Origin: Acetomicrobium sp. UBA3949
GTDB taxonomy: Bacteria; Synergistota; Synergistia; Synergistales; Acetomicrobiaceae
Assembly (NCBI GenBank): GCA_002385485.1
Contig: DGDP01000125.1
Span: forward strand, 1 to 10,889
DNA length: 10,889 nt
Direction of reading: 5' to 3'
Position 1 is the stretch's first letter, and each line of letters begins with the position of its first letter. Made by a program: the position numbers and the translations under genes. The notes below the pieces were generated by a model. It saw nothing but the letters and a program-made list of their open reading frames with translations. It had not been told where the DNA came from and did not search any database. Below are positions 6,310 through 10,889 of this stretch, piece by piece.

Positions 6310-7659
6310 TTATTCCTCCAAATACTTGCCGTCGAAACAGGCCGTGCAAAGTTCTTCTGCGGGAAGGTCGATGGAGTTTATCAAATCTTCCACTTTGAGA
6401 AAGCAGAGAGTGTCGGCCCCTATAAAATCCCTTAAATCCTCTGTATCCATGGCAGCGGCGGCGAGGTCCGCCGACCTTGGCGTGTCTATGCCGTAAAGGC
6501 AGGGAAACCTGACAGGGGGAGAAGCAATGCGAAGATGTATCTTGCGCGCTCCCGCCTCGCGAAGAAAGCGAACTGCCAGCTGCGAAGTGGTGCCTCTGAC
6601 GATGGAATCGTCCACGACCACTATGTTACGGCCGCGAATGAGCTTGTCGATTGGATTGAGTTTGATCTGAACGCCCAGTTGCCTCACGCGCTGGGTGGGC
6701 TGGATGAAGGTCCTTCCCACGTATCTGTTTCTTACTATGGCCATCTCGAAGGGAAGGTCTGAGGCCACGGCGTAGCCCAAAGCTCCGATGGTACCGCTGT
6801 CGGGCATGCCTAAGACCATCTCTCCGTCGGGGGAAGGGCACGTCCCGGCTAGGTTCTGGCCAAGTTTTAACCTCACGTCGTAAACCGATCTGCCGTCAAT
6901 TTCGCTGTCCGGGCGGGCAAGATAGACGTATTCGAAGGAGCATCTGAAACGCCTGGCCGGTTTAACCGGTATGGAAAGGCTCGTTATTTCGCCTCTTTCG
7001 ATGATTACGATCTCTCCAGGGTTGACGTCGCGCACATGAGTAGCCTTAACGATGTCCAGGGCACAGCTTTCGGAGGCCACGTAGTGAACGCCGTCCCTTT
7101 TTCCTATCACGAGAGGTCTGAAGCCCCAAGGGTCCCTTGCGGCTACGAGTCGTCCTTCTATGAGGGCGACGATGCTGAAGGCTCCCCGCAGCTTGCTCAA
7201 TGCCTTTATCAGGGCATCGATTGGAGGCAAGTCCTGTTCGTGGGCCATTAGGTGGAGTATCACTTCCGTATCCGTTGTTGACTGAAATATGGCGCCCCGC
7301 GACTCCAGGTCTCGCTTCAGCATTTCGGCGTTAGTGATGTTGCCGTTGTGGGCTATGGCTACCTGCCCCTTGGAGTAGGTTGCATGAAGGGGTTGGGCGT
7401 TTATGATCGACGACTCTCCAGCGGTGGAGTAGCGCACGTGTCCAATTGCGCAACTTCCTCTTTCCTTGGAAAGTTGTTCCTGGCTTAACGCAGCGTGTAC
7501 CAGGCCCATTCCCTTTTGAAGGCGCAGGGCGCCGCCTTCGTCGAACCAGGCTACACCTGCCGATTCCTGACCTCTATGCTGTAGGGCATAAAGTCCCAAA
7601 TACACGTCCTCTAAAATAGAAGGTTCCTTCGGTCCTATAACGCCAAAGATTCCGCACAT
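6310..7659 (-). CDS. purF: Amidophosphoribosyltransferase, Fe-S (Bacillus) type
   Basis: PurF makes 5-phosphoribosylamine from PRPP and glutamine, the committed first step. The Ntn-type glutaminase domain begins MCGIFGVIG, with the nucleophile Cys2 exposed by simple Met removal. Thus there is no propeptide of the kind seen in B. subtilis PurF. HVRYSTAG (74-81) and AHNGNITN (103-110) are glutaminase site motifs. The phosphoribosyltransferase domain has the PRPP loop VVVDDSIVRGTTS (347-359). Four cysteines match the [4Fe-4S] ligands of the Bacillus enzyme: Cys240 (FRCSFEYVY), Cys387 (PCLYGID), Cys438 and Cys441 (LCTACFDGKY). This suggests an oxygen-sensitive cluster and feedback-regulated enzyme, by family knowledge. 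Length is 449 residues. The start has GGAGG (7671-7675) 11 nt upstream, and purL ends 24 nt before it. Confidence 0.97.
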   Translation of the reverse strand: MCGIFGVIGPKEPSILEDVYLGLYALQHRGQESAGVAWFDEGGALRLQKGMGLVHAALSQEQLSKERGSCAIGHVRYSTAGESSIINAQPLHATYSKGQVAIAHNGNITNAEMLKRDLESRGAIFQSTTDTEVILHLMAHEQDLPPIDALIKALSKLRGAFSIVALIEGRLVAARDPWGFRPLVIGKRDGVHYVASESCALDIVKATHVRDVNPGEIVIIERGEITSLSIPVKPARRFRCSFEYVYLARPDSEIDGRSVYDVRLKLGQNLAGTCPSPDGEMVLGMPDSGTIGALGYAVASDLPFEMAIVRNRYVGRTFIQPTQRVRQLGVQIKLNPIDKLIRGRNIVVVDDSIVRGTTSQLAVRFLREAGARKIHLRIASPPVRFPCLYGIDTPRSADLAAAAMDTEDLRDFIGADTLCFLKVEDLINSIDLPAEELCTACFDGKYLEE

Positions 7660-7683
7660 TTTTCGATTTTCCTCCGTTGCCGA

Positions 7684-9771
7684 TCAGGCAAACCTTACGG
7701 TTTTGTCTTCCCTGGCCTTTCCGATCTCTTTTACCGGAAAGCCGTCCCATACCTTCAAAAACTCGCTTGTTTTGGCTTCAGGGACGGAATAAAGGGCGCG
7801 GGGACCTCCTTCGCCGAACAAAAATCGGACGTCTCCTGACTTGATCTCAAGACCAAACCTTGACCCCGAGGCCATCTTTATTGCCGCTAAAGCCAATCCG
7901 CCCAGGCTGACGCATCTTCCACAGGTGGCAAGTTTTAAGGCGGCGGTCTTTATTGCCCTTTCGATGAAAGCGCGTTCATCGTCGAAATTGACGGGGTCTG
8001 CGGGGCCAGAGATCTTTCCTTCCACGTAGCGCCTATAGGCGCTTGCCTGCAGGCTTGCCTCTTTTCCGACCAAAAATAACCTGTCCGATAATTCCGGCCC
8101 TTTGCTCTTGAGGAAATGCATGCCATCGAAGGTTCCGACGGCACAAACGACGGGCGTGGGAAGTATAGCGCCTTCGTGAGATTCGTTGTAGAGGCTTACG
8201 TTTCCCGATACTATGGGACAATTGAGCTTTTTACATGCCAAGGCCATGCCCTTTACGACCTCCGATATGATCCAGAAATTTTCGGGGACTTCCGGGGATG
8301 GGAAGTTGAGGCAGTCCGTCATCCCGAGGGGGTATGCGCCGGCTACCGCCAGCTTCCGTATGGCCATCGCGACAGTTTCCACACCTCCCGCAAAGGGATC
8401 TGCAGCACATCTCCAAGGGTCGCTTGCCGCCGCAAGGGCTATTAGTTTGTCAGCCTCTTTTATATAAAGGATTGCCACAGGATTTCCGGGACCTAGAGTG
8501 GTTCTTGTCTGGACCATGTGATCGTATTGCTCGTAAATCCATGATTTGTCCTCAAATTGAGGCAGAGAGACCAGAAAATCGACTACCTTCGACGGGTCGC
8601 TTCGATCAAGCGCAGCACCTTCAACTTTGGGGTAGCTTACCCCAAGTTCATCGGGTTTATGGACCGGCCAGTCCGCTTCTTGGCTCGAGGCAAGAAAGGA
8701 GGCAGAAAGGTCTGCTACGATCTCGCCTTTATGTGTCAATACGTACCGGTCTTCGTCGATGATCTTTCCTATAATGGCGCACTCCAGTCCCCATTTATCG
8801 GCTATGGCCCTGACTTCTCCAAAATTTGTTTCATCGATGGCAAGGAGCATCCTCTCCTGAGACTCAGAAAGGGCTATCTCGAAGGGTTTCATGTCCTCTT
8901 CTCTTAGGGGGACATTATCTAGGTAGATTTCAGCTCCGGCTTTTGCCTTTGCGGCCAATTCTACGGAAGACGACGTTATGCCTGCGGCGCCCATATCCTG
9001 CATGCTCACTATAAGCCCTTTGTCCAAAATTTCGAGACAGCATTCTATGAGGAGTTTTTCGGCAAAGGGATCTCCCATTTGGACCTGCGGCTTGCTTTCC
9101 TTTACGGATTCGTCGAGCTCCGCCGAGGCGAAAGCTGCTCCTGCTATACCGTCACGTCCCGTCTTTGAGCCCACGAGAACTAAGATGTTCCCCGGCTTTG
9201 CCGCCGTTGCGCTTACTACTTTGTCAAGCTCAATCAAGCCAGCGCACATGGCATTTACCAGGGGATTTCCACTGTAGGCGGGATCGTAGTAAGTCATGCC
9301 GCCGACGGTTGGAACGCCAACGGCATTTCCGTAGCTTCCGACGCCCCGGATTACGCCTTCCCTCAAAAATCTTGCCCTCCTCTCCTCAGGAGGGCCGAAG
9401 AAAAGGCAATCCATAGAGGCTATGGGGCGAGCGCCTACGGCCAGTATGTCCCTGATTATCCCTCCGACTCCCGTGGCCGCGCCCTGGACGGGCTCCACGG
9501 CTGAAGGGTGATTATGGCTTTCAATTTTAAAAGCGATGCCTAAGCCCGAACCGATATCGACGATCCCGGCGTTTTCTCCCGGTCCCCGATAAACGTATTT
9601 CCCAGTCGTGGGAAACAAGGAAAGCAGCTTTCTGGAGGATTTGTAACTGCAGTGTTCTGACCACATCACGGAAAAGAGCAACAGCTCTGTCTCGTTGGGT
9701 TCCCTTCCAAGCGCTTCTTTTATCTTAAGGTATTCCCCTTCCTTTAGACCGTAAAGATTTTTAGCCATCAT
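7684..9771 (-). CDS. purL: Phosphoribosylformylglycinamidine synthase, small-type PurL subunit
   Basis: PurL is the synthetase subunit that turns FGAR into FGAM with ATP and ammonia delivered from PurQ, with PurS bridging (step 4). From this start it has 695 residues, shorter than B. subtilis PurL (about 740). Motifs of the first half are well kept: GREPNETEL, MWSEHCSYKSS (36-46), ESHNHPSAVEP (84-94), GAATGVGGIIRD and LSESQERML. The second half shows ADPFAGG, TDCLNF, PIVSGNVSLYNES and LPTPVV. Odd points: the usual HDVSDGG of the second half reads GRCVSLGG (codons at 7897-7920), and the C-terminus stops soon after the last strand (TVRFA), without the usual final helix. Start choice: ATGATG at 9771-9766, where the first ATG overlaps the purQ stop as ATGA. 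An upstream ATG at 9789 is less likely. Confidence 0.95.
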   Translation of the reverse strand: MMAKNLYGLKEGEYLKIKEALGREPNETELLLFSVMWSEHCSYKSSRKLLSLFPTTGKYVYRGPGENAGIVDIGSGLGIAFKIESHNHPSAVEPVQGAATGVGGIIRDILAVGARPIASMDCLFFGPPEERRARFLREGVIRGVGSYGNAVGVPTVGGMTYYDPAYSGNPLVNAMCAGLIELDKVVSATAAKPGNILVLVGSKTGRDGIAGAAFASAELDESVKESKPQVQMGDPFAEKLLIECCLEILDKGLIVSMQDMGAAGITSSSVELAAKAKAGAEIYLDNVPLREEDMKPFEIALSESQERMLLAIDETNFGEVRAIADKWGLECAIIGKIIDEDRYVLTHKGEIVADLSASFLASSQEADWPVHKPDELGVSYPKVEGAALDRSDPSKVVDFLVSLPQFEDKSWIYEQYDHMVQTRTTLGPGNPVAILYIKEADKLIALAAASDPWRCAADPFAGGVETVAMAIRKLAVAGAYPLGMTDCLNFPSPEVPENFWIISEVVKGMALACKKLNCPIVSGNVSLYNESHEGAILPTPVVCAVGTFDGMHFLKSKGPELSDRLFLVGKEASLQASAYRRYVEGKISGPADPVNFDDERAFIERAIKTAALKLATCGRCVSLGGLALAAIKMASGSRFGLEIKSGDVRFLFGEGGPRALYSVPEAKTSEFLKVWDGFPVKEIGKAREDKTVRFA

Positions 9772-10442
9772 CGCATCTCCTTTACCCATTTGCTCAATCC
9801 CTTGAAGAACCTGACGCCTCCTTCTCCTCCCAGCAGGGGGTGAACAACCCTTTCGGGATGGGGCATGAGCCCCAGTACGTTGCCCTCTTTATTCGTTATT
9901 CCCGCTATGGATTTCAGAGAGCCGTTAGGGTTGTCTGCGTAGCGAAAGACTACACAGCCGCTTTCTTCAAGTTTCGTCAAAGAGTCGTCGTCAAGGTAGA
10001 AAAGCCCGTCGTGATGAGCGATGGGGAAATTCACTATTTCGTTCTTTTCGTAAAGTTGGGTGAAGGGGGTGTCGTTTCGCTCGATTTTTATTTGACAAGA
10101 CCTGCATATGAATTTTGTCGATGCGTTCGGCAAAAGGGCGCCGGGCAGGAGCTTTGCCTCGGTGAGTATATGAAAACCGTTGCAAATCCCTATGACCAGG
10201 CCTCCCCTTTGGGCGAATTCGGCTACGGATTTCATTATGGGAGATTTTGCCGCCATGGCCCCGCATCTCAAATAGTCGCCGTAGGAAAAGCCTCCCGGGA
10301 GGACTACGATATCAGTATCGGAAGGCAGACTTTTTTCCGCATGCCATATCATCTCCGCATCGGCGTTGCAGCAAAGTTCAAAGGCCCATTTGACATCTCT
10401 GTCGCAGTTGCTTCCCGGAAAAATTACAACTGATACCTTCAT
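9768..10442 (-). CDS. purQ: Phosphoribosylformylglycinamidine synthase, glutaminase subunit
   Basis: PurQ hydrolyses glutamine and channels ammonia to PurL. It is a 224-residue class I (triad) amidotransferase. Seen in order: VIFPGSNCDRD (6-16), VVLPGGFSYGDYLRCGA (46-62), the nucleophile elbow GICNGFHIL with Cys87, and GLMPHPERV supplying His195 and Glu197 of the triad. Residue 91 is His where most PurQ have Gln (GICNGFQ), a small deviation next to the active site. The ATG directly abuts the TAG of the purC-purS gene, and a GGAGG (10451-10455) inside that gene lies 8 nt upstream. The 3' end overlaps purL by 4 nt, so PurS, PurQ and PurL are made in a coupled series, as expected for subunits of one complex. 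Confidence 0.96.
   Translation of the reverse strand: MKVSVVIFPGSNCDRDVKWAFELCCNADAEMIWHAEKSLPSDTDIVVLPGGFSYGDYLRCGAMAAKSPIMKSVAEFAQRGGLVIGICNGFHILTEAKLLPGALLPNASTKFICRSCQIKIERNDTPFTQLYEKNEIVNFPIAHHDGLFYLDDDSLTKLEESGCVVFRYADNPNGSLKSIAGITNKEGNVLGLMPHPERVVHPLLGGEGGVRFFKGLSKWVKEMR
9777..9783 (-). promoter_or_regulatory. Ribosome binding site that sets the purL start
   Basis: AAAGGAG on the coding strand lies in the last codons of purQ. It is 5 nt from the first ATG (9771) and 8 nt from the second (9768) of an ATGATG pair. The in-frame ATG at 9789 lies upstream of this site and has only a weak AGGG before it, so the 9771/9768 pair is preferred. The second ATG has the better spacing. Confidence 0.7.
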
Positions 10443-10889
10443 CTATATTTCCTCCAGTTTGAAGGAATACTCCTCGATGAGGTCGTTCACGAGCAGGTCT
10501 TCGCACATTTCCTTTATCCTGGATGCTGCGTCTTCTTGAGATGGAGAGGTCAGGGTAATTTTTATATATTTCCCAACCCTTACGTTTTTCACTTCATCAT
10601 AACCCAAGGAATACAGCGAAGAAAGGATGGCTTTCCCCTGGGTGTCCAGTACGCCTTCTTTGAGGTAAACGAGGATGTTAGCCCGGTATTCGGCGGAGCA
10701 ACTTTTGTCCCAGTCCGCGATCCTGCGCCAGATCTCCTCGTAGGCTTCAAGGACGTTTCCCAGGTCCTTCCTGAACCTGTCCTTGTCAAGCCTTTCTTTT
10801 GAGGTCATGTCCCAGAAACGGCAGGTATCGGGAGATATCTCGTCGGCCACGAAAATATTTCCTTCATCGTCCATGCCAAATTCAAGCTT
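10443..10889 (-). CDS. purC-purS: SAICAR synthetase (C-terminal part) fused to PurS; 5' end cut by window edge
   Basis: One uninterrupted frame encodes the end of PurC followed by a complete PurS. The PurC part (10689-10889) begins at the edge with KLEFG and contains the family's DEISPDTCRFWD (10809-10844), LDKDRFRKDLG and EAYEEIWRRI, where normal PurC ends. PurC condenses CAIR with aspartate (step 7). After about ten linker residues the PurS part (10446-10688, about 81 residues) shows YLKEGVLDTQG, the VRVGKY strand and KEMCEDLLVN-IEEY, closely matching B. subtilis PurS over its whole length. PurS bridges PurQ and PurL in FGAM synthetase (step 4). There is no in-frame ATG, GTG or TTG near the junction, so a separate PurS cannot easily be started. 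The ATG at 10874 is internal to PurC, not a gene start. Identity of both domains is firm; a sequencing error at the junction is the only alternative to a true fusion. Confidence 0.92.
   Translation of the reverse strand, partial: KLEFGMDDEGNIFVADEISPDTCRFWDMTSKERLDKDRFRKDLGNVLEAYEEIWRRIADWDKSCSAEYRANILVYLKEGVLDTQGKAILSSLYSLGYDEVKNVRVGKYIKITLTSPSQEDAASRIKEMCEDLLVNDLIEEYSFKLEEI

Noticed and set aside
9772..9789. ATG at 9789 as the purL start
   Set aside because: It lacks a good ribosome site. The AAAGGAG at 9777-9783 points to the ATGATG at 9771-9766, which also gives the usual overlap with the purQ stop.
9840..10433. A 197-codon open frame on the plus strand opposite purQ
   Set aside because: It is fully antisense to a confident purQ. 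Its translation resembles no family I know and it has no clear ribosome site. Long antisense frames are common opposite GC-rich third positions.
10884..10889. The window ends exactly on a HindIII site (AAGCTT), hinting at a clone boundary
   Set aside because: A six-base site at an edge can occur by chance, and nothing else in the window looks like vector or chimeric sequence.

Overview
This window is housekeeping purine metabolism from a bacterium. Almost all of it is one block of de novo purine genes on the minus strand. Read in transcription order from the right edge it is purC-purS (fused in one reading frame), purQ, purL, purF, purM, purN, purH, purD. This is the order of the second half of the classical Firmicutes-type pur operon. 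The separate PurS/PurQ/short PurL arrangement, strong GGAGG-type Shine-Dalgarno sites and tight gene spacing fit a Firmicutes-like or related lineage. The moderate-GC codon use made me think of Synergistota, but nothing in the sequence proves that.

Layout. Positions 1-491 (+) hold the 3' part of a zinc-dependent nucleobase/nucleoside deaminase gene cut by the left edge. A 91-nt gap with promoter-like motifs follows. Positions 583-1884 (+) encode an AzgA/PbuG-type purine permease. Only 6 nt separate its stop from the convergent stop of purD. A 15-bp inverted repeat that looks like the permease terminator lies inside the 3' end of purD. From 1891 to the right edge everything is the minus-strand pur operon. 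Its genes abut or overlap: purCS/purQ 0 nt apart, purQ/purL overlap 4 nt, purL/purF 24 nt apart, purF/purM 4 nt apart, purM/purN overlap 4 nt, purN/purH overlap 17 nt, purH/purD 31 nt apart. The operon promoter is not in the window, because purC runs off the right edge.

How the genes work together. PurF, PurD, PurN, PurS+PurQ+PurL, PurM, PurC and PurH carry out steps 1-5, 7, 9 and 10 from PRPP to IMP. PurE/PurK (step 6) and PurB (step 8) are not seen and probably lie beyond the right edge. The deaminase and permease on the other strand fit purine salvage, with import of bases and possibly their deamination, but the deaminase substrate is not known.

Points that stand out: the PurC-PurS fusion, with no start codon available for a separate PurS; a one-base frameshift in a seven-base C run in purD, either a sequencing error or a real lesion; the terminator-like inverted repeat inside the purD coding end; a perfect 12-bp tandem duplication spanning the purH stop; and unusual residues in conserved motifs of PurH and PurL. 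I saw no mobile element, CRISPR, tRNA or rRNA, and no stretch over 300 nt without a gene.
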